64,000 bases of DNA from Saccharothrix sp. NRRL B-16348 (GTDB taxonomy: Bacteria > Actinomycetota > Actinomycetes > Mycobacteriales > Pseudonocardiaceae), in the NCBI RefSeq assembly GCF_001280085.1, contig NZ_LGED01000214.1:65781-129780 (forward strand), read 5' to 3'. The position numbers and the translations under genes are program-made. Each line of letters opens with the position of its first letter. The first letter of the stretch is position 1. Of this stretch, positions 26,717 through 35,546 are shown one piece after another. The notes under the pieces are model-generated. The model saw nothing but the letters and a program-made list of their open reading frames with translations, was not told where the DNA came from and did not search any database.

Positions 26717-28096
26717 CGCGGGCACGGCGGCGAGCGCGAGGGCGCCGAGCACCTTCCGAGACACCCGGTGCAGGCTGCCGTCGGCGTAGTGGAAGCCGAG
26801 CTGTTGCAGCAGCAGCGCGCCCAGCACCAGGTTGAGGTAGCCGCCCGTGCGCCAGTCCAGGCCGATGCGGGCCACGTCGACCAGGATCATGGCCGCGACC
26901 AGGGCGACCGGCGTGACCAGGCGCGCGTGGCGGTGCAGCCAGGCCATGACCGGCGTGGCGACGACCGCGACCAGGTACAGGCCGAGGAACCACAGCGGGT
27001 GCGCGATGAGCCGGCCGAACATCTCGACCCGCGACTTGTCCACGTCGAGCAGTTCGAGCGGCAGCGGGAGGACCAGCCAGGCCAGCACGAACGCCAGCAC
27101 GGGCCGCAGCAGCCAGGAGATGCGCGCCGCCAGGTAGCGGCCGTAGCCGCCGTGGTCGGCCTGCACGGCGTGCCAGCTCGCGAGGTTGGCGTGGCCGCCC
27201 GCGAAGTAGAAGACCGGGATGGCCTGGAGCAGCCAGGTGAGCAGCCACAGCCAGGTCGCGCTCACGCCCGCCCAGTGCAGGACGGTGATCAGCGACTGCC
27301 CGATCACCACCAGGGCGAGCGCGCTCAGCCGCAGGAACGTCGCGTACCGGTCGTGGGTGGCCCGCGGCGGCGGCGCGTCGACGGGTTCGTCGGGTTCCGC
27401 GTCGTGCCTCCGGCGGTGGGTCAGGCCGGGCAGGCGGGCGAGCAGCAGGAACACCACGACCGCGCTGCCGAAGCCCCAGGCGAGCACGGGCTCGTGACCG
27501 GGCGGGCCCCAGCGCTGCCGCCACGAGTTGAACTCCAGGCCGGCCGCGTAGAGCTGGGCGGTCGCGTGGCACCGGGTGGCGTGGCCGCGCGGGTTGACGT
27601 CGCACTGGGCGTGCATGTCGCGGGCGAGGCGGGCGTCGAGGGACTTGCGGGCTTCCTGGCCGAGCGGGCGGCCCTTGTGCTCGGCGTAGCGGAGCAGGTC
27701 GTAGCCGAGGTCGTGGGCCTGGCAGCCGAGGCCGAAGTCCCACTCGGTGTTGCCCGCGGGGCCGGAGCACCCGCCGTTCGGGTCGACCGCCCGGGCGGAC
27801 CCGTCCGGCCCGACGACCGCCACCGGCCTGCGGTTGGTGACCTCGTTGAAGTCGGCCGGGAACGTGAGGAGCGGGTTCACGCCGCTGGGGTGGGCCATCG
27901 CCTCGACGGCCTCCGCCGCGACCGCGATGTCACCGCTGAGCGGGGAGGTGTCGGTCGCGCCCGCCGGCCTGGACGCGATCACCCCGCACACGAACACGGC
28001 CAGCGCCACCAGCACGAACCTGAACCAGGCGGGCAGGCGGGCAAGCAACCGGAGCCCCGGCCACCCCCCGGTGGTGTTCACCGCCACGTCACCCAT
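25925..28096 (-). CDS. Phospholipase A2 / acyltransferase-3 / DUF4383 fusion protein
   Basis: 723 aa. A membrane anchor (25-45) puts a prokaryotic phospholipase A2 domain outside (about 105-200): GGCSGPAGNTEWDF, the catalytic pair His128-Asp129 in GCQAHDLGYD, and ARDMHAQC. A helix near 205-222 leads to an acyltransferase-3 membrane domain (about 250-590) with SSNLSPPT, where Gln267 (VVIGQS) stands in place of the catalytic His. A DUF4383-like four-helix segment follows (GYGVLGVLGFVVTG, DPLQNLIHLLLGWYLL). It overlaps the convergent acyltransferase gene by 792 bp. Lipid remodelling is inferred. Confidence 0.85.
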   Translation of the reverse strand: MGDVAVNTTGGWPGLRLLARLPAWFRFVLVALAVFVCGVIASRPAGATDTSPLSGDIAVAAEAVEAMAHPSGVNPLLTFPADFNEVTNRRPVAVVGPDGSARAVDPNGGCSGPAGNTEWDFGLGCQAHDLGYDLLRYAEHKGRPLGQEARKSLDARLARDMHAQCDVNPRGHATRCHATAQLYAAGLEFNSWRQRWGPPGHEPVLAWGFGSAVVVFLLLARLPGLTHRRRHDAEPDEPVDAPPPRATHDRYATFLRLSALALVVIGQSLITVLHWAGVSATWLWLLTWLLQAIPVFYFAGGHANLASWHAVQADHGGYGRYLAARISWLLRPVLAFVLAWLVLPLPLELLDVDKSRVEMFGRLIAHPLWFLGLYLVAVVATPVMAWLHRHARLVTPVALVAAMILVDVARIGLDWRTGGYLNLVLGALLLQQLGFHYADGSLHRVSRKVLGALALAAVPALLALITFGGYPRTMMPLPGEGSSNLSPPTVCLLVLGLAQICLVLLLRPRVTAWLEGRRQWRVFEFARTAPMTVYLGYLTVLAAVIGVLGLLDSPAAFDWVATKPRWLAVLVLLLLPVLAVFHRFERNAALSPCRTRETHRTRLAVTLGAGYGVLGVLGFVVTGFAGAAGTLVVFKVDPLQNLIHLLLGWYLLHTAHAGTCHGRRPWLLTALACVPPLLVLEPTGAMVVLHGATIAAALLAAIPKQDQAHTGEHRQPRPALQHP

Positions 28097-28111
28097 CGGA
28101 GGCCCAGCGTA

Positions 28112-28206
28112 CGCGAGAGTCCTACCTCCAAGCCGCGAGAGTCCTACGTTCAGAACGCGCGTGTCCTACGTTCGGAACACCTGAATTCAACGCTCAGAAC
28201 ACGCGA
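28112..28206 (+). repeat. 22-bp intergenic repeat array 2 (four units)
   Basis: Four forward units in exact 22-bp phase, ending with the GAATTCAAC-type cap unit on the side of the TetR stop codon. It lies between two minus-strand genes, so it is 3' of TetR and 5' of the phospholipase fusion. Confidence 0.85.
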
Positions 28207-28225
28207 CCCGGGCGTTCGCCGCACG

Positions 28226-28819
28226 TCAGGGTTGCACGGGCAACGCGCCCGACAACGACGCCAGCGCCATCTGCGAGAGCAGCGCGGCCATCTGGTCACG
28301 GTCCAGGTGCGCGCTGTGCGGCGTGGAGTTGATCAGGCCGAACACGGCGTGCGCCGCCGCACGGGCGGTCGGCTCGTCCACTTCCGGCGAAGTCTTGCGG
28401 ATCGTCTCCACCCACACCTCGACGTAACGCCGCTGGAGCGCTCTCACCCGCCGCCGGTCCGGGTCGGTCAGGTTCGCCAGGTTGCGGATCTGCACGGTGA
28501 TCAACGCCGGGTCGTCCAACGCGAAGTCGACGTGCCACCGGATCAATTCCCGAAGTGCGTGCGCGGGGTCGCCCGAAGCGGCCACCCGGTTCAGCCCGCC
28601 GTCGAGCAGCCGTTCGCTGATGGACGTGAGCATCTCGCCCAGCATCGCGTCCTTGCTGCGGAAGTGCCGGTACAGCGCGGGCCCGGAAATCCCCACCGCG
28701 GCGCCGATGTCGTCGATGCCGACGCCGTGGAAGCCGTGCCGGGCGAACAGTTCGGCGGCGGCGGCCAGGATCTGGTCACGGCGGGTCTGCTTCGCTGGCT
28801 CGGCTGGCACGGCGTCCAT
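28226..28819 (-). CDS. TetR-family regulator, probable repressor of the acyl-CoA carboxylase operon
   Basis: 197 aa. The N-terminal helix-turn-helix is GIDDIGAAVGISGPALYRHFRSKD (read in two parts), typical of TetR proteins that sense acyl-CoA. The C-terminal half is all helical. Its own start is preceded by a 16-bp palindrome (28843-28858) that recurs twice ahead of the carboxyltransferase gene 1 kb away. This supports autorepression and control of the leucine-type degradation operon; the likely ligand is an acyl-CoA (inference). Confidence 0.92.
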   Translation of the reverse strand: MDAVPAEPAKQTRRDQILAAAAELFARHGFHGVGIDDIGAAVGISGPALYRHFRSKDAMLGEMLTSISERLLDGGLNRVAASGDPAHALRELIRWHVDFALDDPALITVQIRNLANLTDPDRRRVRALQRRYVEVWVETIRKTSPEVDEPTARAAAHAVFGLINSTPHSAHLDRDQMAALLSQMALASLSGALPVQP

Positions 28820-28842
28820 CTTAAACGCCCGGCCCAGTTCAC

Positions 28843-28858
28843 GTAAACGGGCGTTAAC
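28843..28858. promoter_or_regulatory. TetR operator, copy 1
   Basis: GTAAACGGGCGTTAAC, same spacing and half-sites (GTWAAC-N4-GYTAAC) as the two copies before the carboxylase operon; 24 bases upstream of the TetR start codon. Confidence 0.65.
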
Positions 28859-29001
28859 CCCGTGGTCGCGCCACGATCACCGACCGGCGGCCGAAACGCG
28901 TAGTTAACTCTTGACCCACTCTTTTTATATAGGACTACTTGCTGGTAACTCTTGTTGTGCTCCGCATCACACCCTGCGTTGTTTCCCTCCGGGAGGCTCC
29001 G

Positions 29002-29790
29002 ATGCGCCTTGTCCGAACCCTGTCCAGCGCCGCGCTGGCATTAGTCGCCGCCCTGGCACTCGTCGTGCCCGCCGAAGCCGCCGCCGCCAACTACGTCGCG
29101 CTCGGCGACTCCTACTCGTCCGGAACGGGCACCGGCTCGTACTACAGCGACTCCGGCAGCTGCAAGCGCAGCCAGTACAGCTACCCCGCGCTCTGGGCCG
29201 CCTCGCACGCGCCCGCGTCGTTCAAGTTCGTGGCCTGCTCCGGCGCCAGGACCGGTGACGTGCTCGCCAACCAGGTCAGCGCGCTGTCCGGGACCACGTC
29301 CCTGGTCAGCATCTCGATCGGTGGGAACGACGCCGGCTTCACCGACGTGATCACCGCCTGCACCTTCGGCTCGGACTCGACCTGCACGAACCGGGTCAAC
29401 CAGGCCAAGGCCTACGCCACCGGCACGCTGCCCGGCCTGCTGGACAACGTGTACACGCAGATCCGCACCCGTGCGCCGTCCGCGACGGTCGTCGTGCTCG
29501 GCTACCCGCGCCTCTACAAGGTGCCGGGCAGCTGCTCGGTCGGCCTGAGCGACACCAAGCGCGCGGCGATCAACTCCGCCGCCGACACCCTGCACCAGGT
29601 CATCTCCGGCCGGGCGGCCGCGAAGGCGTTCTCGTACCGCGACATGCGCACGCCGTTCACCGGGCACGAGATCTGCTCGGGCGACTGGTGGATGAACAGC
29701 CTGTCCTGGCCGGTGGAGGAGTCCTACCACCCGAACCGCAACGGCCAGCGCCTCGGCTACCTGCCGCAGCTCACCGCCGTCACGGGCTGA
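29002..29790 (+). CDS. Secreted SGNH/GDSL lipase
   Basis: Extracellular esterase/lipase like the Streptomyces rimosus/S. coelicolor GDSL lipases. 262 aa with signal peptide about 1-28. Block I is ALGDSYSSG (nucleophile Ser37), block III SIGGNDAGF, and block V SYHPNRNGQ with the catalytic His. Six cysteines would give three disulfides as in the family. Codon 14 is TTA (29041-29043), in the signal peptide, so bldA-type tRNA could limit expression. AT-rich sequence (about 28921-28935) precedes it. Product fatty acids could feed the acyl-CoA genes downstream. Confidence 0.94.
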   Translation: MRLVRTLSSAALALVAALALVVPAEAAAANYVALGDSYSSGTGTGSYYSDSGSCKRSQYSYPALWAASHAPASFKFVACSGARTGDVLANQVSALSGTTSLVSISIGGNDAGFTDVITACTFGSDSTCTNRVNQAKAYATGTLPGLLDNVYTQIRTRAPSATVVVLGYPRLYKVPGSCSVGLSDTKRAAINSAADTLHQVISGRAAAKAFSYRDMRTPFTGHEICSGDWWMNSLSWPVEESYHPNRNGQRLGYLPQLTAVTG

Positions 29791-29806
29791 CGCACCGCAG
29801 CACCAC

Positions 29807-29838
29807 CCGGAGGGGGCCGCACCCGCGGCCCCCTCCGG
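29807..29838 (+). terminator. Terminator of the lipase gene
   Basis: Perfect 14-bp arms CCGGAGGGGGCCGC/GCGGCCCCCTCCGG with a 4-nt loop, 17 bases after the lipase stop. Confidence 0.8.
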
Positions 29839-29851
29839 CTTGTGAACGGGA

Positions 29852-29893
29852 GTTAACAAGCGCTAACATCTCCTCAGGTTAACGACGGCTAAC
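29852..29893. promoter_or_regulatory. TetR operators, copies 2 and 3
   Basis: GTTAACAAGCGCTAAC (29852-29867) and GTTAACGACGGCTAAC (29878-29893), starts 26 bp apart, ending 13 bases before the carboxyltransferase ATG. They match the copy before the TetR gene. Confidence 0.7.
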
Positions 29894-29906
29894 CGCGAGG
29901 AGTTCG

Positions 29907-31511
29907 ATGGACGCCCCGGTGTTGCGCAGCACGGCGGACAAGTCGGCCGACGCCTTCCGGCGCTACCACGACGAGCACGCGCGGCTCGTGCGCGACCTGC
30001 GCGCCAAGCTCGGCCAAGCCGCCCTCGGCGGCCCGGAGAAGGCTCGGACCAGGCACGTCGAGCGCGGCAAGCTGCTGCCGCGCGACCGGGTGGACACGCT
30101 CCTCGACCCCGGTTCGCCGTTCCTCGAACTGTCGCCGCTGGCCGCGACCGGCATGTACGGCGACGAGGCGCCCGCCGCGGGCGTCATCACGGGCGTCGGC
30201 CGCGTGTCCGGCCGCGAGGTCGTGGTCGTCGCCAACGACGCCACCGTCAAGGGCGGCACCTACTACCCGCTGACGGTGAAGAAGCACCTGCGCGCCCAAG
30301 AGGTGGCGTTGCAGAACAACCTGCCGTGCGTCTACCTGGTGGACTCCGGCGGTGCGTTCCTGCCGAAGCAGGACGAGGTGTTCCCGGACCGCGAGCACTT
30401 CGGCCGGATCTTCTTCAACCAGGCCACCATGTCCGCCCGCGGCATCCCGCAGATCGCCGCCGTGCTCGGCTCGTGCACGGCGGGCGGCGCGTACGTGCCC
30501 GCGATGTCGGACGAGGCGGTCATCGTGCGCGGCCAGGGCACGATCTTCCTCGGCGGCCCGCCGCTGGTGAAGGCCGCGACCGGCGAGGTCGTCACGGCCG
30601 AGGAGCTGGGCGGCGGCGAGCTGCACTCGCGCACGTCCGGCGTCACCGACCACCTCGCGGAGGACGACGCGCACGCGTTGCGGATCGTGCGCTCGATCGT
30701 CAGCACGCTGGGTCCGCGCGCACCGCGCCCGTGGCAGGTGGAGCCGACCGTCGAGCCCGCCGTCGACCCCGCCGAGCTGTACGGCGTCGTGCCGACGGAC
30801 AGCCGCACGCCCTACGACGTGCGCGAGGTGATCGCCCGCGTCGTGGACGGCAGCCGGTTCCAGGAGTTCAAGAAGGAGTACGGCGCGACGCTGGTCACCG
30901 GGTTCGCCCGCATCCACGGCCACCCGGTCGGCATCGTGGCCAACAACGGGGTGCTGTTCGGCGAGTCGGCGTTGAAGGGCGCGCACTTCATCCAGCTGTG
31001 CGACCAGCGCAGCGTGCCGCTCGTGTTCCTGCAGAACATCAGCGGGTTCATGGTGGGCCGCGAGTACGAGGCGGCGGGCATCGCCAAGCACGGCGCCAAG
31101 ATGGTGACGGCGGTGGCGTGCGCGCGGGTGCCGAAGTTCACCGTGGTCATCGGCGGGTCGTTCGGCGCGGGCAACTACTCGATGTGCGGGCGCGCGTACT
31201 CGCCGAGGTTCCTGTGGATGTGGCCCAACGCCCGGATCTCGGTGATGGGCGGCGAGCAGGCGGCCTCCGTGCTGGCGACGGTGCGGCGCGACCAGCTCGG
31301 CGACGCGTGGTCCGCGGAGGACGAGGAGGCGTTCAAGGCGCCGATCCGGCAGCAGTACGAGGACCAGGGCAACCCCTACTACTCCACGGCACGGCTGTGG
31401 GACGACGGCGTGATCGACCCGCTCGACACGCGGATGGTGCTCGGGCTGGCGTTGTCCACGGCGGCGAACGCCCCGATCGAGCCGGTTTCCTACGGCGTCT
31501 TCCGGATGTGA
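29907..31511 (+). CDS. Acyl-CoA carboxylase carboxyltransferase (methylcrotonyl-CoA type)
   Basis: Beta subunit that moves CO2 from biotin to the acyl-CoA. 534 aa. Typical MCCase features: [65 protein letters not shown] with the oxyanion glycines, and [19 protein letters not shown]. Methylcrotonyl-CoA (leucine breakdown) is the best guess; geranyl-CoA is a related alternative. It is first of a tightly packed operon (one-base TGATG junction to the biotin carboxylase) under two TetR operators. Confidence 0.93.
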   Translation: MDAPVLRSTADKSADAFRRYHDEHARLVRDLRAKLGQAALGGPEKARTRHVERGKLLPRDRVDTLLDPGSPFLELSPLAATGMYGDEAPAAGVITGVGRVSGREVVVVANDATVKGGTYYPLTVKKHLRAQEVALQNNLPCVYLVDSGGAFLPKQDEVFPDREHFGRIFFNQATMSARGIPQIAAVLGSCTAGGAYVPAMSDEAVIVRGQGTIFLGGPPLVKAATGEVVTAEELGGGELHSRTSGVTDHLAEDDAHALRIVRSIVSTLGPRAPRPWQVEPTVEPAVDPAELYGVVPTDSRTPYDVREVIARVVDGSRFQEFKKEYGATLVTGFARIHGHPVGIVANNGVLFGESALKGAHFIQLCDQRSVPLVFLQNISGFMVGREYEAAGIAKHGAKMVTAVACARVPKFTVVIGGSFGAGNYSMCGRAYSPRFLWMWPNARISVMGGEQAASVLATVRRDQLGDAWSAEDEEAFKAPIRQQYEDQGNPYYSTARLWDDGVIDPLDTRMVLGLALSTAANAPIEPVSYGVFRM

Positions 31512-33433
31512 TGGCGATGTTCGACAGTGTTCTGGTGGCCAACCGCGGCGAGATCGCGGTGCGGGTGATCCGCGCGTTGCGGCGGTTCGGCATCCGGTCG
31601 GTGGCCGTTTACAGCGACGCGGACGCCGACGCGCTGCACGTGCGGCTGGCCGACGTGGCGGTGCGGATCGGGCCCGCGTCGGCGCGGGAGAGCTACCTGT
31701 CCGTCGAGCGGATCGTCGAGGCGGCGCTCGCGACCGGCGCGCAGGCCGTGCACCCCGGGTACGGGTTCCTCGCCGAGAACGCGGAGTTCGCGCGGGCGTG
31801 CGAGAAGGCCGGGCTGGTGTTCATCGGGCCGCCCGCGGACGCGATCGAGGCGATGGGCGACAAGATCCGCGCCAAGCTGACCGTCGCGGCGGCGGGCGTG
31901 CCGGTGGTGCCGGGTCGCGCCGAGGTCGGGATGACCGACGACGACCTGGTCGCGGCGGCGGACGAGATCGGCTTCCCGGTGCTGCTCAAGCCGTCGGCCG
32001 GTGGCGGCGGCAAGGGCATGCGGCTGGTGGAGGCCGGTGACGGGCTGCGGGACGCCATCGAGTCGGCACGGCGTGAGGCGCGCGGGTCGTTCGGCGACGA
32101 CGCGTTGCTGATCGAGCGGTTCGTCACCAACCCCCGGCACGTCGAGGTCCAGGTGATGGCCGACGCCCACGGCCGCGTGGCGCACCTCGGCGAGCGGGAG
32201 TGCAGCCTCCAACGGCGGCACCAGAAGATCATCGAGGAAGCGCCGTCGCCGCTGGTCACGCCCGAGATGCGGGCCGCCATGGGTGCCGCGGCGGTGGAGA
32301 CGGCCCGGTCCGTCGGGTACGTCGGCGCGGGCACGGTCGAGTTCATCGTCGACGGCGCGTCCGGCGACTACTTCTTCATGGAGATGAACACCCGGCTCCA
32401 GGTCGAGCACCCGATCACCGAGCTGGTGACCGGGGTGGACCTGGTCGAGTGGCAGTTGCGGGTGGCTTCCGGCGAGCCGCTGGGGTTCACGTCGGTGGAG
32501 CTGACCGGGCACGCCGTCGAGGCCCGCGTCTACGCGGAGGACCCGGCCCGCGGGTTCCTGCCGACCGGCGGCACGGTGCTGGCGCTGCACGAGCCGGCGG
32601 ACGTGCGGGTGGACTCGGCGTTGCGCGTGGGGCTGACCGTCGGCAGCGACTACGACCCCATGCTGGCCAAGGTGATCGCGCACGGGGCGACGCGGGAGGA
32701 GGCGTTGCGCCGGCTGGACTCCGCGTTGGGGCGGATGGTGCTGCTGGGCGTGACGACGAACATCCCGTTCCTGCGGGCGCTGCTGGTCGACCCGGACGTG
32801 CGGGCGGGTGCGCTGGACACCGGGCTGGTGGAGCGGAAGCTGGAGTCGCTGACCCGTCACGACGTGCCGGACGAGGTGCTGGCCGCGGCGGCGTTGGAAC
32901 GGCAGCTCGCGGTGCGCGGCGACGACCCGTGGGAGCGGACCGGCGGGTGGCGGGTCGGCGAGCACGCCTGGACGAAGTGGCTGATCGACGGCGTCGAGGT
33001 CCGGGTGCGCGGCGACGAGGTGTCGGTGGACGGCCGGGAACCGTTGCGGCTCAACGCTTCCGTGGACGGCTCGCGGCTCGTCGTCGGTGGTCGGCGTTAT
33101 GCGATGGCCCGTGCGGGCAACGTGCTGTGGCTCGGCGCGGACGGGCACGCGTGGGCGTTGACCGAGACCTTGCCGTCGGAGGTCGCGTCGTCGGCGGCGG
33201 CCGGCAGCGGTGGGCCGGTGACCAGCCCGATGCCGGGCACGGTGCTCGTGGCGCGGGTCGCGCAGGGCGGGCACGTGACCGCCGGTCAGGCGTTGTTCGT
33301 GGTCGAAGCCATGAAGATGGAGCACACCGTCACGTCACCCGTGGCCGGCGTGCTCACCGAAGTGCACGTCCAGGCGGGCCAACAGGTCGCGCTGGACCAA
33401 ACCCTGGCCGTCGTCGTGCCCCACGAGGAGTGA
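31511..33433 (+). CDS. Acyl-CoA carboxylase biotin carboxylase/BCCP subunit
   Basis: Alpha subunit, 640 aa. Biotin carboxylase domain 1-445 (SVLVANRGEIAVRVIRA, ATP loop GGGGKGMRLVE, EMNTRLQVEHPITE), a linker domain, and a C-terminal biotinyl domain with VVEAMKMEHTV (biotinylated Lys near 602). It works with the upstream carboxyltransferase. The ATG shares a base with the preceding stop. A second ATG two codons on is also possible. Membership of a three-gene degradation operon favours the MCCase role over malonyl-CoA supply. Confidence 0.95.
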   Translation: MAMFDSVLVANRGEIAVRVIRALRRFGIRSVAVYSDADADALHVRLADVAVRIGPASARESYLSVERIVEAALATGAQAVHPGYGFLAENAEFARACEKAGLVFIGPPADAIEAMGDKIRAKLTVAAAGVPVVPGRAEVGMTDDDLVAAADEIGFPVLLKPSAGGGGKGMRLVEAGDGLRDAIESARREARGSFGDDALLIERFVTNPRHVEVQVMADAHGRVAHLGERECSLQRRHQKIIEEAPSPLVTPEMRAAMGAAAVETARSVGYVGAGTVEFIVDGASGDYFFMEMNTRLQVEHPITELVTGVDLVEWQLRVASGEPLGFTSVELTGHAVEARVYAEDPARGFLPTGGTVLALHEPADVRVDSALRVGLTVGSDYDPMLAKVIAHGATREEALRRLDSALGRMVLLGVTTNIPFLRALLVDPDVRAGALDTGLVERKLESLTRHDVPDEVLAAAALERQLAVRGDDPWERTGGWRVGEHAWTKWLIDGVEVRVRGDEVSVDGREPLRLNASVDGSRLVVGGRRYAMARAGNVLWLGADGHAWALTETLPSEVASSAAAGSGGPVTSPMPGTVLVARVAQGGHVTAGQALFVVEAMKMEHTVTSPVAGVLTEVHVQAGQQVALDQTLAVVVPHEE

Positions 33434-33436
33434 GCG

Positions 33437-34591
33437 ATGTTGGACTTCCGCCTTGACGAGGAATACGAGGCGCTGCGCAAGACCGTCGAGGAGTTCGCCC
33501 GCGAGGAGGTCGCGCCGGTCATCGGCGGGTTCTACGAGCGCGAGGAGTTCCCCTACGAGATCGTCGCCAAGATGGGGCGGATGGGCCTGTTCGGGCTGCC
33601 GTTCCCGGAGGAGTTCGGCGGGATGGGCGGCGACTACTTCGCGTTGTGCCTGGCGTTGGAGGAGTTGGCGCGGGTCGACTCGTCGGTGGCGATCACGCTG
33701 GAGGCGGGCGTCTCGCTGGGGTCGATGCCGGTGTTCCGGTTCGGCTCGGCCGAGCAGCGGGCGGCCTGGATGCCGCGGTTGTGCGCCGGTGAGGTGCTCG
33801 GTGCGTTCGGGCTCACCGAACCGGGTGGCGGGTCGGACGCGGGCGCGCTGCGGACCACCGCGCGGGTCGACGGGGACGAGTGGGTGATCAACGGCACCAA
33901 GGCGTTCATCACCAACTCGGGCACGGACATCACCGGGCTGGTGACGGTGGCGGCGGTGACCGGGCGGCAGGAGAACGGCCGGCCGGAGATCTCGGCGATC
34001 ATCGTGCCGTCGGGCACGCCCGGGTTCTCGGTGTCGCGCAAGTACTCCAAGGTCGGGTGGAACGCGTCGGACACGCGTGAGCTGTCGTTCCAGGACTGCC
34101 GCGTGCCGTTGGGGAACCTGGTCGGCGAGCGCGGGCGCGGGTACGCGCAGTTCCTGCAGACGTTGGACGAGGGGCGGGTGGCGATCGCGGCCGTCGGCGT
34201 CGGGCTGGCGCAGGGGTGCGTGGACGAGTCCCTGAAGTACGCGGGGGAGCGGGAGGCGTTCGGCCACAAGATCGGCGCGTACCAGGCCATCCAGTTCAAG
34301 ATCGCCGAGATGGAGGCCCGCACGCACACCGCGCGGCTGGCGTACTACCAGGCGGCGGCGAAGATGCTGCGCGGCGAGCCGTTCAAGCGCGAGGCGGCGA
34401 TCGCCAAGCTGGTGTCGTCGGAGGCGGCGATGGACAACGCGCGTGAGGCGACGCAGATCTTCGGCGGGTACGGGTTCATGAACGAGTACCCGGTGGGCCG
34501 GTTCTACCGGGACGCGAAGATCCTGGAGATCGGCGAGGGCACCAGCGAGGTGCAGAAGATGCTGATCGCCCGCGAACTGGGCCTCCGCTGA
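33437..34591 (+). CDS. Acyl-CoA dehydrogenase of the carboxylase operon
   Basis: FAD enzyme that introduces the alpha-beta double bond into short branched acyl-CoAs. 384 aa. FAD/substrate motifs GAFGLTEPGGGSDA and KAFITNSG are intact. The catalytic Glu is in EIGEGTSEVQ, the medium-chain position; true isovaleryl-CoA dehydrogenases usually carry a small residue there and use another Glu. So it resembles AcdH-type enzymes with broad substrate range. It follows the biotin carboxylase by 3 bases. No hydroxymethylglutaryl-CoA lyase gene follows. Confidence 0.95.
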   Translation: MLDFRLDEEYEALRKTVEEFAREEVAPVIGGFYEREEFPYEIVAKMGRMGLFGLPFPEEFGGMGGDYFALCLALEELARVDSSVAITLEAGVSLGSMPVFRFGSAEQRAAWMPRLCAGEVLGAFGLTEPGGGSDAGALRTTARVDGDEWVINGTKAFITNSGTDITGLVTVAAVTGRQENGRPEISAIIVPSGTPGFSVSRKYSKVGWNASDTRELSFQDCRVPLGNLVGERGRGYAQFLQTLDEGRVAIAAVGVGLAQGCVDESLKYAGEREAFGHKIGAYQAIQFKIAEMEARTHTARLAYYQAAAKMLRGEPFKREAAIAKLVSSEAAMDNAREATQIFGGYGFMNEYPVGRFYRDAKILEIGEGTSEVQKMLIARELGLR

Positions 34592-34600
34592 CCACTGACC

Positions 34601-34790
34601 CCGCGAGAGTCCAACGCTCACGCCGCGAGAGTCGTACGTTCAGAGCACCTGAATTCAACGTTCGGCCGACTGACCGGTATGCCTGAGCGTTGAACTCAGG
34701 GTGCGCGAACATAGGACTCTCGCGCCTTGAGCGTAGGACTCTCGCGGGCTGAACGTAGGACTCTCGCGCGTTGGAGGTTCGACACGCGGG
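34601..34790. repeat. 22-bp intergenic repeat array 3 (inverted, eight units)
   Basis: Between converging genes. Three forward units, a near-perfect palindrome (CCTGAATTCAACGTTC with 14 of 16 complementary positions on the right at 34682-34697), then five reversed units in 22-bp phase ending in the GTGTCGAAC-type unit at the hydratase stop. Confidence 0.9.
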
Positions 34791-35546
34791 TTAGAAGTGG
34801 CCGTGGCGGCCTTCGCCCTGCTGGAACCGGCGGAGGCCCTTCTCCACCTCCACCAAGGACACCCGCCCGTGGTCCAGCTCGTTGGCCAGGGCGGTGTCCT
34901 CCGGCAGGCCCTCCTGTTCCAGCAGCGAGAGGCGGTCGTGGCGCAGGCACGCCTGGGGGAACGCGGCCAGTTCCAGTGCCAGTGACTCCGCGGCCGAGCG
35001 CGACGTGCCGGCGGGCACCAGGCGGTTGACGAGGCCGATGGCCAGGGCTTCGTCGGCGGCGACCGGCCGGCCCGTCAGGACCAGGTCCAGGGCACGGGAC
35101 GTGCCGATCAACCGCGGCAGCCGCACGGTGCCGCCGTCGATCAGCGGCACGCCCCACCGGCGCGAGAAGACGCCGAACACCGCGTCCGAGTCGGCCACCC
35201 GCAGGTCGCACCAGAGGGCCAGCTCCAGGCCACCCGCCACGGCGTGACCGGACACGGCGGCGATCACGGGTTTCGACAGCCGGAGTCGCGTCGGACCCAT
35301 CGGCCCGGACGGCGACTCGGCGTCGTTGCCCCGCGGCGTGCCCAACGCCTTCAGGTCAGCGCCCGAGCAGAACGTGCCGCCTTCACCGTGCAGCACGGCC
35401 ACCGCCGCGGTCGGGTCCTCGTCGAACTCGCGGAACACCTCGGTCAACGTGTGCGCGGTCGGCCCGTCCACCGCGTTGCGCACGGCGGGCCGGTTCAGCA
35501 GGACCGTGAACACCGGTCCCGACCGCTCAACCCGGACGGCGCTCAC
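34791..35546 (-). CDS. Enoyl-CoA hydratase/isomerase family protein
   Basis: Crotonase-fold enzyme, 251 aa. The oxyanion segments GTFCSGADLKALG and SGHAVAGGLELALWCDLRVA are intact. The catalytic Glu positions read SRRWGVPLIDGGTVRLPRL, with Gly-Val-Pro/Asp where hydratases carry Glu, so the reaction could be isomerase- or hydrolase-like. GTG start, overlapping the stop of the AidB-like gene by GTGA: one operon on the minus strand. Confidence 0.93.
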   Translation of the reverse strand: MSAVRVERSGPVFTVLLNRPAVRNAVDGPTAHTLTEVFREFDEDPTAAVAVLHGEGGTFCSGADLKALGTPRGNDAESPSGPMGPTRLRLSKPVIAAVSGHAVAGGLELALWCDLRVADSDAVFGVFSRRWGVPLIDGGTVRLPRLIGTSRALDLVLTGRPVAADEALAIGLVNRLVPAGTSRSAAESLALELAAFPQACLRHDRLSLLEQEGLPEDTALANELDHGRVSLVEVEKGLRRFQQGEGRHGHF

